The notes: generated from the sequence alone by a model not told the origin. A stretch of 64,000 bases of DNA from Pampus argenteus (GCA_036937835.1 CM072874.1:9314001-9378000), one strand, 5' to 3'; positions 12,851 through 25,343 are shown, counted from the stretch's first letter. Made by a program: numbers and translations.

Positions 12851-13974
12851 TGTATATGTGCAGAGGTGTATGTGTATGTGTATGTTTGTGTGTTAAGTGT
12901 TTGTTTTAGAAGCCTGTGTACATTCTTGCAGGTTTACATGCAGATGTGCGTCTGTGTATGTGTGTAGAGTGGTATTTTGTAATGATGGCCAAAGGCAATC
13001 TATAGGGCATCAGGACTGCAACTTGTCTCAGTGGGCAGCAGCTCACTGGAAAATGGGAGAAGAAAAGGCTCTAAACGTGTGGATTCATCCTCCTTTCAAG
13101 TCCATGACTATAGCTTTTTCTTTTTTGTCTTGCATTCAATTAGCAAAAGATTAACAAAAAAACAATTAACAATACGCCATTCTGCTGTTCTATCCCTGGG
13201 CGGGCCATAGGGGAGAAGATGAGAACAAGGAGAGGAGTGGAGGAGGAAAGAAAAGGGAGGTGAGAACAGAGGTAGAAGAAAATGGCTTGCACCTTGCGTG
13301 TTTTTGTTGTCCATCTGTGTGTTAAAATATTCATTCAACTTCACTAGCTTCCATTATTCACACTAGTGAGAAAAACTCAAGCAAGTGTGTGTGGGTGATG
13401 TGAATTAAAAAATACACAAATTATACAAACACACACAAGAGAGACAGAGAAAGCATTGTAGCGGAGTTTCCACTGATGCTACTGTTGCGAGGTGAGCAGT
13501 GCTGCAACACACAGGTTTCCCAGGGGAGTCAACTCCAACAGCTCCAGACATGGTTCCTTAGCAGGAGATCTCCTGCTCCTGTTTTTAAGCTTTCTCCGAT
13601 ACACACAAATCCCGAATAATAACTTAAAACTATCTTTCAAATAATCTTTTTGTTCATCTTGATTTTTAGTTCTTGCATGTTATTTAAAGTAATCTTTTCT
13701 GCCTCTCTAGCTTCTCTATATACATTTTGTCTCAGAATAGACAAGTTATTAAGAGGTTATTATTCACCCATCCATTAATCTATATATATATGACTATAAG
13801 CGCTGTTTCAAAGTGCTATTTTACTTTTAAAATTTACAAACCACAAACCACAAAGTTGCAACTGCTTCTCCCACATAAATAAAGCATACATTTCCACAGA
13901 TGTGTTTGTTCTTTTGTTTTTACTTGTGCATTTAATTACATTACTGATGTTACTCAGTGCTGTGTAATGTTCTT
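12851..13974. other. Non-coding DNA with TG-rich and purine-rich patches
   Basis: A TG/TATG-rich patch lies at about 12860-12965. A purine-rich patch at about 13205-13280 produces serine/leucine-rich shadow frames on the minus strand. No gene or transposon was recognised. Confidence 0.7.
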
Positions 13975-14130
13975 TTCCTGCCTCCCTATAATGCTAGTCC
14001 ATCTGTTTTGTCCTTTTTTGTCTTTTTATTTGGTGTGATCCTGTGGGTGTGGTGGCCTCCTGCCAGGCCAGCCTGGCAAGAGTCCTGCAAGGTTGTCCTT
14101 ATGATAAGAATTTGTTTGTCTAGTTAAATG
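13975..14130 (+). mobile_element. Probable 3' tail of a degraded non-LTR retrotransposon
   Basis: The segment resembles teleost LINE 3' ends. A T-rich run (TTTTTTGTCTTTTTATTTGG) is followed by a GC-rich hairpin (TGCCAGG CCAG CCTGGCA, 14061-14078), then GTCCTTATGATAAGAATTTG and a terminal TAGTTAAAT. From memory, such LINE tails carry a conserved 'AATGAGAATTTGTT ... GGTTAAATAAA' pattern just after a GC-rich segment, and the match is partial. No ORF2 sequence is visible upstream, so this would be a 5'-truncated copy. A search of a fish repeat library with this segment would decide. Confidence 0.35.
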
Positions 14131-15306
14131 TCACATTTGTTTATTGTATTTGTTTGTTGGAAAAAAATGTACAGATGTTGGAAATCTCAGTGAGAAAAAA
14201 CATGTTTTCACTGACAAAAATTTACAGAAGTGAAGAAACAGCAAATATTGAATTCAAACATGAATCAGGTCTTAATTACAGATATGATAAATATAACAAG
14301 GTTCTTAATGATCAGTGTATTATGAGACAGAATATAGACTAATGTATTTTTGCTGATGAAATTAAAATACTATTTCCAGGCTCTGGTACACCTTGTTTCA
14401 CCCATACCTTTCAACCAAGGCTGGGAAACATGAATACATTTCATTTCATGCCTCAGCTTATATTTACAGAAGAACAAAAGGAAAACTGTGTTCAATTACC
14501 AAAGACAAATTTGAACTCATCTGGGTCATTTTGATCAAATTGAACTGGAACTAATTCCTTCCGAGTTACAATTGAACTAAATAAAACAGTGACTTGTTTC
14601 CCCATTACATTAAAGTTGACCTCAACATGGGCCTATTGTAGCTAGCTACCCACAGGCACCCAGGGGAGCTGTGTAGGGATGGCGAAGGGGGGCGGGGGGC
14701 ACAGCAGCATTAAACTGTGATGTAGTCTCCAGAGGAAAATGTGTGCAACTCAGCCTATTGTTATTAAAATAAACAACAACAATAACAACAACCCCCCAAC
14801 AACTCCATATTCATTTTTACTGTTACAACCCCTACCATGTTTCCTGGCTTTCATTTATACCAACTCTGACTCATTTTCCTTTCTCCCTGTCTTTCTCACC
14901 CATTACAAAGGTGTAAATTGGACACAGATAATTGAGCATTACTATCCTGGGAGGTAGCTGGCACCATCTGTTAAATGTCCGCCCCCAACATCACAGTGCA
15001 TCACACAATGTGCCCAAACATCCCAATGCACCATGCTGCACATTTGTGTGGACATGCACGTGTTGATGTGCATTTTAGAAACGTCCCTTTTCCCTCAATT
15101 GAGTGAATACACTGAGTACAGGTACTGCATTCTGTTTATTTCCCCTTTAAGACAATCTGATATGTATCTGGATACATGGGCTATGGTATGAAATTAGGGA
15201 TGATACATTTTAATACAAAGTGCAATTCGAATAAACATTTTAACATTATGAATATAAACTGAAGTCTATCATACACACCCATGCCCAGGTACCTCACTTT
15301 GGTAGT
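14131..15306. other. Non-coding DNA, nothing recognised
   Basis: AT-rich unique sequence with an AAC-type degenerate repeat at about 14770-14795 (AACAACAACAATAACAACAACC) and a G-rich patch at about 14677-14700. Short open frames have no protein-like features. Confidence 0.7.
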
Positions 15307-15760
15307 TACCGTATTTTTCGGACAATAAGGCGCATCTAAAATCATTAAATTTTAATTAAAACAGTGTGCGTTATAATCCAGTGCGCCTTGTGTATGACCT
15401 TTGGTTGTGTTTGCTAACCTTGAACCGATTTTATGTTGTACACATTACGGCTAATAACGTATTGCTGTCAGGAGCCTCGCAGAGGCCTGAATCATCACTG
15501 AACAGCCCGGTGACGGCAACGAGACTCGGATAATGACGAGAGGGATCCGGAGATGTTGGATCCTAAAATCACCCAACTGTTAAACTCTAAACAACGGGTT
15601 TGTATTTTTGTGTTAAAACTGTACAATGTTGAGAGGGATCCGGGCATGTTTGATGCTGAAATTACCCACTTACACTTGTATTTTTGTGTTAATCTATAAT
15701 CCACAGATTCCTCGTTACCCACATACGTTTCACCATGTTGTCTCACCAGGTGAGTGTTAA
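15307..15760 (+). mobile_element. DNA-transposon fragment with TACCGTATTTTTCGG terminus (copy 1)
   Basis: The left end at 15307 reads TACCGTATTTTTCGGACAAT and continues as AAGGCGCATCTAAAATC. A GCGTTATAATCCAGTGCGCC block lies at about 15368-15388, and an internal block GAACCGATTTTATGT at 15422-15436. This is the signature of a dispersed element abundant in teleost genomes whose family name I do not assert. A related fragment lies at 41684-41872 in the opposite orientation. Downstream, a plus-strand reading frame (15538-15708) looks like a decayed element ORF (ERDPEMLD..ITQLL) and contains a 93 bp in-frame duplication. No matching right terminus is visible, so this copy is incomplete or rearranged. 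Confidence 0.65.
15538..15710 (+). pseudogene. Decayed transposon ORF fragment with duplicated module
   Basis: In one plus frame the DNA encodes ERDPEMLDPKITQLLNS and, 31 codons later, ERDPGMFDAEITHL. The frame then closes at a TAA near 15706. The strand and position inside the DNA-transposon fragment suggest element-derived coding sequence, perhaps the N-terminal region of an element protein. The short length, the lack of a catalytic domain and the stop codon argue that it is non-functional. The duplicated unit is unusual and is discussed under findings. Confidence 0.4.
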
Positions 15761-16152
15761 AATTTGTTACTGCTACTGCTGTTCTTAACCGCTGTTCTAC
15801 AGACCTTAAAAATTATATTTAAAAAATGTATCCAGTTTTACTTCCTTCTTATAAAATACTAATATAATTTGGTCCATGGTTGAAAACATTATACAATCCA
15901 ACTTTCTTTGTACATATAAATGTACCTTTGGCTTATACATTATCTTTACCACCTATCCACTTATTGTGCTCCACTTGTCTACAGCTGGTATTGTTCATTT
16001 CTCATAAAAAGGTTTACATAAATACTGCGCATACACTGCATTCCATAGGATTTCTAACAAAAGCCCAATTACTGACTAGGGCTAGATTATGATAGGTTAT
16101 CTACACAAATAATGAGGGAGATTGTCTTTGTGAATGTGAGAAGCCTTAATGG

Positions 16153-16216
16153 TCCTCTTCCTCTCTATCTCTCCCCTCTCTATATATATATCTCTCTTTC
16201 TCTCTGTCTCTCTCTA
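16153..16216 (+). repeat. CT-rich microsatellite interrupted by (TA)n
   Basis: CTCT-type pyrimidine runs flank a short TATATATATA core. Confidence 0.9.
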
Positions 16217-16397
16217 ACACACATGGCTGATTAGCAGTTGGCATTTTGTCTTGGCTATGTGCTAAATGAGAGCAGCAACATTACCATCTCAAAGATGCTC
16301 TTCTCGCCCAGTTAATGGTTAGGACACAATGGCTGCTCAAACACTTGATGGATCATTGAAGGATTATGCCATTTGGCTTCATGCCTTTATGTTCACT

Positions 16398-16467
16398 TTG
16401 TGTGTGTGCATGCACACACACACAAGCACACGCACATGTGCATGTGTTCATGCATATGCATGTGTGT
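16398..16467 (+). repeat. Alternating purine/pyrimidine tract (TG, CA, GCATGC)
   Basis: GTGTGTGC, ATGCACACACACACA and GCATATGCATGTGTGTG units form a largely alternating purine-pyrimidine and partly self-complementary tract. Such tracts favour cruciform or Z-form DNA. Confidence 0.8.
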
Positions 16468-17155
16468 GAAACAGAGAGACGGAGACATCCTGTATTCTGT
16501 AAGTGTGGACTCCTAAGGACCTCTCAATGGGAGCAATAATGTCAAGGAGCTGCAATGTCATATCCATCAGAGCTGACTTTCTGTCAGGGCCAGACAAAGG
16601 TGTTGACACCTCAACACCACACAGTGAGTGAAGAGGCCATTCAAATGTCAGTTACCTGACACATAGCCATGCTCTCATAGATGGGTTGTAACCAGTGATT
16701 GTCAGTTGGTAACTCAAGAGAAAGGCCACTGCATATATAAAGCTCAAGAGAAGCAATCCACTGAGATTTAATGAATGAATATGGTTTCATCCACTGAGGA
16801 AAGTATTCAGTTGTTACAATCACACCTGTCAACTCTGGCAAATCAGCACTTATGGAAATAAGGCGGATATCGCTAAAGTGCCACAGTCATCAGGAGACAC
16901 ATTGAGATTGCTCAGTCAGGTGTGAGACAGTCAAACTTTGCCACTGTTTGCAGTATCGCAAAAAAAGTTCCATACTTCGGATATATTACCTGGAGAATTT
17001 AATTATGAAGCTTCACACCTTAGATGCAACATTTCATACAATGCCCACAAATGCATTAGAAAAAAAGAACTGTACTGTATATCATTACCACAAAAGCATC
17101 AGGCGAATCTGCACTTAGTAGTTGTTAACTATATATGAAAAATAAGGATTAAATC

Positions 17156-17345
17156 TAAACAGCAAGATGAAAATATTGATACCACTGAGTATTACAATAT
17201 TATGTTTTGTGATACTGCATTAATTCTCAAAAAAAACCTACGTATTTTTAATTAAACTTTAATTGCACCACAATAAACATATCACAAAATCGCACGTAAC
17301 CGCTGTATCCTGATATGTATCATATCGCCAAATTCATGCCACAGA
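17156..17345 (+). mobile_element. Decayed interspersed repeat (hAT-like non-autonomous element?)
   Basis: ATTGATACCACTGAGTATTA, AATATTATGTTTTGTGATAC and a right part reading CCTGATATGTATCATATCGC then CAAATTC match, by memory, a repeat common in teleost genomes. Its ends contain the motif 'tatcgtgatatgtatcgtatcgcc'. The terminal CAGCCC-type end is missing here, so the copy is degraded. No TSD is visible. A repeat-library search would confirm the family. Confidence 0.4.
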
Positions 17346-18651
17346 AAAGCATTATACTAAAATGCACGTTTTTCTTTGATGAAAGTTTTATCAAAATAAC
17401 TGACAATTGACGTACTGGTTAACTAACTGATTGATCAAAGAGTGAGAAGAAGCGAGTGATATTGACTGAAAAGATTAATCGTTTTTCCCACAGTGGTTTT
17501 GTGTTTGGAGATATCTTTGGAATCTTTCAATTACCTAAAGACAAATAAACTGAGTCAGTCCAGCCAAGTTGGCAGGAACAGCAGAGACCACAGATGAGAT
17601 GACCTCTGAAACTCACTTCTCTTAGAAAAAGAAAAAAGATGACTCTCTGTATAGTAGAGGTTTTTGTTGAAACTGAAAATTTAAATGAATTTAAGGATCC
17701 TTAAATGTTAGCCTATTACTCATATAATTATAATATTATCAATATTATATAATATAGTAGTATATATCTCTTTTTTAATGCATTAGGAATAGGTAATAAA
17801 TATATTCATGGGAAACAAAGCCATTTGGGCCTAAATGTCACTGTAATGATTTTACAGTTCATTGATTGGTGCAAATTTAGGTTTGACAAGCACAAACCAA
17901 ACCCCACTGATTATTTGCATTACAGTAATTAGATACTGTACTAATTAACAACAGCCTAGTTACTAATTTTTTGTTTCAAATGATTTTTTTTTTGTTATAG
18001 TGTAACCTATATTTAATGCATGTTTATTTTTCCCACTGCAAGCTTCCTTGCGGCACGCCTAGTCTTAAAAAGCTGATCATTTTACCAGTTAAAATGCACA
18101 GCTGCTAATTACATAATACTAGTAAATCCAACAGAATACATAGTCACCCTCTGGCACAAACTGCAGACACTTATACAAATGACATGCATGCACACCGCAT
18201 GCATGTGTTTGGGACAGAGTGCATCACATGACAAAAGCCTTGGTCGATCTGGCTCTTAGTGCTTCACAAACCTTTACAGGCAGTTGACTGGGCTGGCCCT
18301 CCATCACTTGTAAACAAAATTTGTTGTCCGAGTTACCACCAACAACTTGTTCCTATAATGCCTTTCTGTGTTAATGTAAATTGATCTAGTAGTAATGCAC
18401 TTATTGACACAGTTTCAATGAAACTTTACAGCATATTAGTTTACTAAAATAGCTGAACTTAGATTTGGAAGTGTAACATTGCACTACAAAAGAGCTGTTT
18501 TCTGTCTTCCTTTTTAATGACTTTAGTGATTCCCAAACATCATTGTTGTCTTTATGTCAGGATTCACGGGGTGGTGGAGGATACATCCTGAAACAATTTA
18601 TTTCTGTCAGACAGTTTGGGAGAATGACTTTCACTTAAAAAGAATCAGTTT

Positions 18652-18686
18652 CCCCATAGATGGGGAGTGCTGGGTATCAGCACTCC
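18652..18686 (+). other. Two adjacent perfect hairpins
   Basis: CCCCAT-AG-ATGGGG (18652-18665) is followed immediately, sharing GG, by GGAGTGCTG-GGTAT-CAGCACTCC (18664-18686). The second has a 9 bp perfect GC-rich stem and a 5 nt loop. There is no U-tract afterwards, and the setting is eukaryotic, so this is not an intrinsic terminator. It could be a transposon end, a structured RNA segment or chance. Confidence 0.6.
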
Positions 18687-19770
18687 TACAAATCTGACCC
18701 ACAACCACCTTGATGTCAAGTAATAGAGTTTCTCTCATTCCTTCCAAAACCTTTGAATGTGATATCCTAACAAACCATTTGGCTTCAGACTGATCATGAC
18801 ACTAAAATCACTACTGTCTGTCAGTGCAGCATTTCTCTACACATGAGCTGCCCGCCTTCTGATATTGCTCTGCTGCATTTGACACTCTAACACTGTCAAC
18901 GACCATAACTTGAATATTAAAAAAAAATATATGGGTATTATGGAACATGTGCCTCTTTTGCCTGTATCACCTGTGAGGCCCCATCCTATTTTTCCTCCCT
19001 GTGAAACTGATTTGCCCGAAAACTTCTTCCACTGCTACAGTACTCTAACGGCACAAAATTCTCCATTTTCTGAAGTTCTTGCTTATCCAGCTGACATATT
19101 TGGCCTCAACTTTAACAAGACTGAGCTGCCCTGTTTCACCAGCAAATACAATCCAGTCACTGTTGACATCACAGTGACACTAACCCCAAACTACCACAAA
19201 TCCTGTGGACTCCACAAACAACTCCTGCTCCTATTACATTCACTGACACAAAACATCAATTCACAATAAAAAAACACTGCTCAGGTCTTGTTATTTGACT
19301 TCCATCTAATAGTGCAGCATCCCTCATTCTAGGCTCTTGAAGTAATGTCTTTAGCTCCAAAAAGCCTCAGAAGCAATTCCTGTCGCTCATTGTAAAATAA
19401 AAATTAATGTCAAGAAATATGTTTTGCTGACCCCCCCTTGAATCATGTTCTCCAATATATTATTTCTCTGGTTCCTCATAACCCTTGATTTACTCCAACC
19501 TGCAACATTTCTTTATTATTACAGGTATTTATATCATTCGTAATGGGTCTCTTTTTATATATAGTTTTGTGATTATTTCACATTTATTCTATTCTAAATC
19601 TTAAACACATTTATTCTGACTGTGAAAAGCTTATTTCCCCCTTACATTGTAGTTGTATTATCTCTTGATAAGGCTGCTTGCGTGATGTATAAGTGATATA
19701 TAACTGTGTTTTACAGACAACTATATCTTATTATTACAATATTATGTATGTATTACAATATTGTACGTTT

Positions 19771-19792
19771 TTAAGATATTATTATATCTTAA
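19771..19792. repeat. Perfect inverted repeat TTAAGATAT-TATT-ATATCTTAA
   Basis: Nine-base perfect arms with a 4 nt spacer, inside AT-rich DNA that also contains two nearby copies of ATTACAATATT (about 19734 and 19752). Confidence 0.8.
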
Positions 19793-21998
19793 GGTGACCG
19801 GCTTTGTTTCTGATTCACAACTCTGTTATTACTGCCATGTGTAATGTAGCCTATGTCACGACTTTCTGATGAAAATACGCTTTGTAGCCTAGCATATTCG
19901 CTCCGAACCAGTTGATGGAAACATGCCTAGTGACAAACTGAACTACGAAATACAGACATACTGTATTTAGATAGTGATGTGCTACAAATTCCCTGTAAGA
20001 AAAAAAACAAAAACAAATTATTCTTGATATATGTAACATATGGCCTCAATAAGAAGTATCATCCTTTACAATTAACGGGCATCTTTTTTTATGACATTAT
20101 GACTTTTCAGTTAAGACTGCCCAAGTACACCAAGGCAATCTTACTCCAGTCTTTCATTTTCTCTCTACTTTGTTCTTTTTTTAGCTTACTATTTTTAGTT
20201 CCCATCATTCCAGGTCAATGATTACTCCTTGCAGGCTTTTCTTCTTACTTTCTGGATGTTTCAGGCCATTCAGTATATCATAACATTATCAAATAAAAAA
20301 TGGTTCTTCCAGTAGAAGAAGTCAAAACCAGAAAGAAGATCATAAACGCTTAAACAACATGAATGTAATATAGTATTTGAATCATTATTTTATATACAAC
20401 ATTGTATATACAAGATCATATTCAATCTATATAAGACACAATCAGCACTTTGAATGTAGAGATGTTAATCGAGGTTAAATCTGAAACACATGCTAATAAG
20501 ACTTTAAGCACGTTGATAATGACTTCCACAATATGCAAAGCACATGTGATCGTATGCAAAGGTGTGTGAGTGTATGTGATAAGATGAACATGGCTTGTGC
20601 AGACATGTAGATTGTAGATACGTTATGATGCCTGTGCTGTCATATAAAATAAAGAGTAATTGTACATGAAAGGGAGGACATTTCTAATTACAGTTAAAAA
20701 TAATGGAAGTCTATTTCAATTATCAGTGATCTGACACAGACAGACATGCATATGCACATACATACTCAAATACTGTCAACTACTACATTCATATATTATT
20801 TTCTCCTTCACACACATTCATAACTGCTTTCAATCTCCATAACACAATCACAATATTTCAGGTATTGTATATATATTATATATAAACTAAATGATTCTAA
20901 GTCAGTCCAAATAGAGGTAAATAGCCAGGAAATCAGATGTATAACATGGTCATGTTTGTTTACTTCGTCTCCACCCCATGTAAATTTTAATAGACACCCA
21001 GATTTCATCATATTGTTTGGATTAAACAAGCAAAACAACACCTAAAAGTTGGAATATTAGTAACGATATACAAAATAATGAAAGGTCATTTAGACTACAT
21101 TAAGTTCAAGACATTGAGGCTATTATTTCTGCAGATATTCTATCTCTATTTCAGGGAGCACAAAAGCAGCTCTCCACCACAGATTGGACGAATACACTAC
21201 CTGTGGAGAGACAAACACTGACTGTCTGCACTGACATTTATTGTGCTGTTGTCCTGAAAGAAGGACAACTGGAGGCCATGATCAAATATCTTCCCTGTTT
21301 TAATAGGATGTAGTAACCTCCTACATCAGCACACTTCCACTTAGACCTGCCTGTTAGTCTCAGTTGGCTGCTCTTTCCTCCCTTAGGAAAATCTCTGTAA
21401 AAGACAAGACACTTATCTAGTGGAGCACACACACACAAATGTGCATTCATGCATGCCAAATGTACACACATGTGCATGAATGTAGACAGATATGAGAGAC
21501 AAGAGAGTCATAATCTCTGCATCAGTTTCTGTCTGAGCAAGAGAGGTGTTGAAAATTATTGTTTTTTGAGGTGTAATGGCAAATTTGGGTAAAATGTTTG
21601 ATTACACAAATGTATGTTGTGCAGTGGCACGTAGAACGGTAATATAAGTTATAATATTAGATGAACACTATGTCTTGGACAACATTGTACAGTGCATCTT
21701 AGCCAAGAAAAACACAGAAACAAACAACTTTAAGTGTTTAGTTTGTGTTTTGCAACTGGTGGCAAGTTATTGGCTGTTAATAGATTGGATGTTATAGAAA
21801 AGTATGGCTGTCAGGGGATTTGCAACAAAGATAAATAATTGTAATTTTTTTTTTTAAATTAAATCTTTTTGTTGCACAACGTGGTGCAATGCAGGACTGT
21901 CTTGAGTACTGTATATGCAGAAGAGAAACCAGGCCCACTGTGTGTATGTGAAGGCACCAGTGTGTTTGTATGGAAATGTGATTGTTTGTGTTGTTGTA

Positions 21999-22042
21999 CA
22001 TATATATATGTGCGTGCATGCGTGCGTGTGTGTGTGTGTGTG
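21999..22042 (+). repeat. Compound (TA)n-(TGCG)n-(TG)n tract
   Basis: CATATATATATG, then TGCGTGCATGCGTGCG, then a TG run. Purine/pyrimidine alternation is nearly unbroken, with several CpG steps. Confidence 0.9.
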
Positions 22043-23338
22043 CCCTCTGCATCGATCCCCCACTTTGTTCCAATTATCAGTAAGGGTATGGGGCCTAATA
22101 CAGCAATTCACATAAGCATTAGAGCAACAGAGGCAACCACATCGGAAAATGCTGGCTAAGGAGAGCAGGAGGAAGAGAGAGAAAGAGCGGAGGATGAAGA
22201 GCCAGGGGGTTTGGGGGAGTGACATGATAAATAAATAAATATATCAGATTATTTTTAGGTACCTTTCTTTTGCAAAGATTAAAGGACAGATTCCACAACA
22301 ACATCTACACTATGCATCTCCCTGCCCAATCTTTTTGGTTTAGGTAGTCAAGAAAAAAAACAGCAATGATAGGAAAGCTTCCAGTCATTTGTAAATGTCT
22401 TAAAGATGACCCACGATTTTCGTCTTCAGGTAACATTAATGAAGGGCTCGGATTATGATTGCATTAGAGGGATTTTTAATCACAGTTAGACACTGTGGCA
22501 TTCGCTGTTATAATTTGAATATTTTTTTGAGGTTACTAGCTGAGAGAAAATTCAGAGGGGAAAAAAAAACTGATCTGACATTATTTATGGTGAAACACAA
22601 TTGAGATTTCTTTATAACCAAACTATCCATGCTTATGTGCATGTACACATGCTGACTTTTCTTTGAGTTACCAATGGACACCCACAGTGTAGTTTAAAAG
22701 ATTTAGTGCTGTTACAGATTGATTTTCCTATTGTGTGTTTGTGTGTTGAGTGCACAGTGGTGCCACGCAGCTCCTTAGCAATCAAGTATAACCCATAAAC
22801 CCTGGGTTGGAGGTCATCATCACTGACACATTGAGCAGTTATTGATTGCCTTCCTGTTTATTTGTTAGTAACAGTTTGGTACAACGTGCAAGGCTTTGGA
22901 AGCTCAGTGAGAATCTTAAACTGAATCATTATTGGAGGCTCTCACTTGGTGACTAATATTAGGTATTGTGCAAGCTATAAAAGAAGGAGTATGGGAGTAC
23001 TCTAAGAATAGAAAGAAACCAAATGCTGGGGAAAGAGAAAATGAGATGCATTTGTGTCAATTTGTGAATGTGTGTGTGTGTGTTTGCTAGCGTGGATAAA
23101 AATGTCTCTTGTGGTTTGAGCAACATTGTTTGATTCCACTGATTCCACAGTAAGAGTCACCGGGGGCTTGTTGCCAAGGTTCAGCCAATTGAATTAGGGA
23201 TTTGCCGTTCCCTCCTCAGTCCAACCCACCTGACCATTTCCTGTTTCTAGGGATCCCCGCGGACCTTTCCTCCATTCAGCTGTGGACTGTAATTGTATTT
23301 AGGATGCCTGTGCTGAGCCCAATGGAATACACCACAAG

Positions 23339-23368
23339 GAGAGAGAGAGATAGAGAGAGAGAGAGAGA
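23339..23368 (+). repeat. (GA)n microsatellite
   Basis: GA run with one TA interruption, followed by purine-rich sequence to about 23450. Confidence 0.9.
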
Positions 23369-24200
23369 CAGAAAGGGAGTTGAAAGGATGACTAAACACG
23401 GCAGGGAAAATAAAAAAGGAGATAAAGAATGAAGGAAGGAGAGAATTCTTGAAGATGGATGTCGTCAGAGGGTAAGGGTGGTGTTGCAGAGATAGACAGA
23501 GTATCCACCCTTCCAAATGATACACAAGGTCATTGTTCTCATTAGGTTTCCAAGCCTGAATAACCTAGGCTGGTTGGAGACAGTTTGGTGTAAGTACTGC
23601 AGTACCCATGCTATAAAGGAGGAATCTAATAGGCTATTATATCCAAAGACATTAAGGTGGGAGCAAAATGATTTCCCAATTTAGAACAAGCCCTGGTATT
23701 ATGTCTCATAGTAACTATTATATTTCAAGACTATAGCATTAAAAATAGCCCTTAGTATGCCATTAGAACACGTACATTTTTAGATACATGTATTACATTA
23801 CAATCAAAACAGATACTGGCAAACTGCCTCCTGCCTGTCTGGAAAATAAGTTTGCATAATTTCAGTGATAGTACTTGAAAACCTTTTACTTAGGACCCCC
23901 TGAATGTTTTACTATTTTCTGTTTTGTTCTTGTTATCTGTCAATGTTGAATAGGCGTTGTTGGCTGGGCAACAGATGCTTGACATACCTCTCGTTCACTC
24001 ACTTCAACCACAATATAACCTCTTTCGCAACCTGATTGGACAAAAGCACCACTAAACATGCTGCAATTAGTCTTTTAAACCTACGGATAAACATAAGCAT
24101 TCACTAAAATTTGTTTCAGAATTAATTGATTGAAAGGCTGAAAGATTATTGGGATTTTAACATTTGTATTGCAATTATATATATATTATTACATCATTTG

Positions 24201-24245
24201 TAATTTCTGGGGTCCGGGAAGTGCTCAACTAGTTGACCACCACTG
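24201..24245 (-). mobile_element. Possible terminal fragment of an hAT-type element
   Basis: The reverse complement starts CAGTGGTGGTCAACTAGTTG and runs on to CCGGACCCCAG. This resembles the 'CAGTGGTTCTCAACTGG...GGACCC' terminus common to many vertebrate hAT elements. The opposite terminus and an 8 bp TSD could not be located. The resemblance rests on one short end. Confidence 0.25.
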
Positions 24246-25320
24246 ATGTTGTAGAATACAGTGAATATAAGTAAAATATCTCTGTACAACTCAATTCTGA
24301 CCTAAGAAAAGGCTCAGCTCAGGTTGAGAAAAGTTATGTTATAAATATATGTTTATGTAGAGTGTTCAGGCAAACTTCCTCATCCTTTTCAAAAATGAAA
24401 AGAAGTCGCCACACAGCCTGAGCAACAATAATTATGTTCACTATGTTATTTTGCATCAGATAATTATAAATGCTTATCAACTTAATGCGGCTGTTTACTC
24501 TCATTTGAGTGACAATAGTCGGACTGTGAGGCTGAGTGCACTTTGATTGGAGCACATTGTTCAGCTCTGACTCAGACTGTCACCTGGGATCCAGCTTGAC
24601 AGGCTAAGAGACAGGGGATCACACTTTCAAAAATGATTTATTCAAAACTTAGTGTGTAAGTAGCTTTCAACACAATGATGTGTTGTATCACTATCACACA
24701 TTTAATCACACTCCTTCCATCACACCATAGAAGGTATGACTCTTCAAATTCAGTAACTGCAGCTGTGTTTCTGTCCATGAGTTTCTGTGAATGTATGTGT
24801 GTCCAACTCCCTTAATGGTTTCCTTGGCCCGAATCCAATGGGACCATAAAACTATCTGTGGTGGTGCCCAACAGTTTTGTCTGACATGTGTTGGTCAGGG
24901 TCTGTCCTTCTGTTGCACTGCTTGGATCAAAGGGGGAAGCTACTCCACCCATCTGTGTCACATTTCATTTATTGCAGGCACGGTAGGGCCTGCTCACCTT
25001 GATGATGAGGGCGTGACACAGATGAACATGTCTGCCCACACACAAACACATGCAGAGAGAGAAGGAGATGGCAGGATATGGGGTGAGACTGATTCAGGTA
25101 AATTGATGGATTACATAGAAAATAATCAGGCATCAGTATAGAGCAATAACAACCAAAGGTAGGGCACATAGCGTTAGTGCCCTTCCACTCCTTCTACCAT
25201 TGCTGTCATTCTTTTTCTCTTCACTAAACATGAGAGCCCTTCTTGGTCTTGCTTTGGTGACCAGGTGCTGTTGTGTGGAGTGACAGGAGGTAGCTCTGCA
25301 TGTGTGTTTGTTTGTGTGAT

Positions 25321-25343
25321 TGTGTGTGTGTGTGTGTGTGTGT
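25321..25343 (+). repeat. (TG)n microsatellite
   Basis: Eleven TG units, preceded by degenerate TG repeats from about 25299. Confidence 0.95.

Larger units (their letters stand above)
15761..17155. other. Non-coding DNA with CT-rich and alternating purine/pyrimidine tracts
   Basis: Contains a pyrimidine tract at 16153-16216 and a CA/TG/GCATGC alternating tract at about 16398-16467. The rest is AT-rich and unremarkable. No gene was recognised. Confidence 0.7.

Noticed and set aside
18910..19269. 119-codon plus-strand frame
   Set aside because: No signal peptide, domain or recognised family. The length is within chance expectation for 64 kb read in six frames.
22119..22304. Pro/Leu-rich minus frame and overlapping neighbours at 21792-22225
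   Set aside because: These frames run through TG/CA and purine tracts and are repeat translations.
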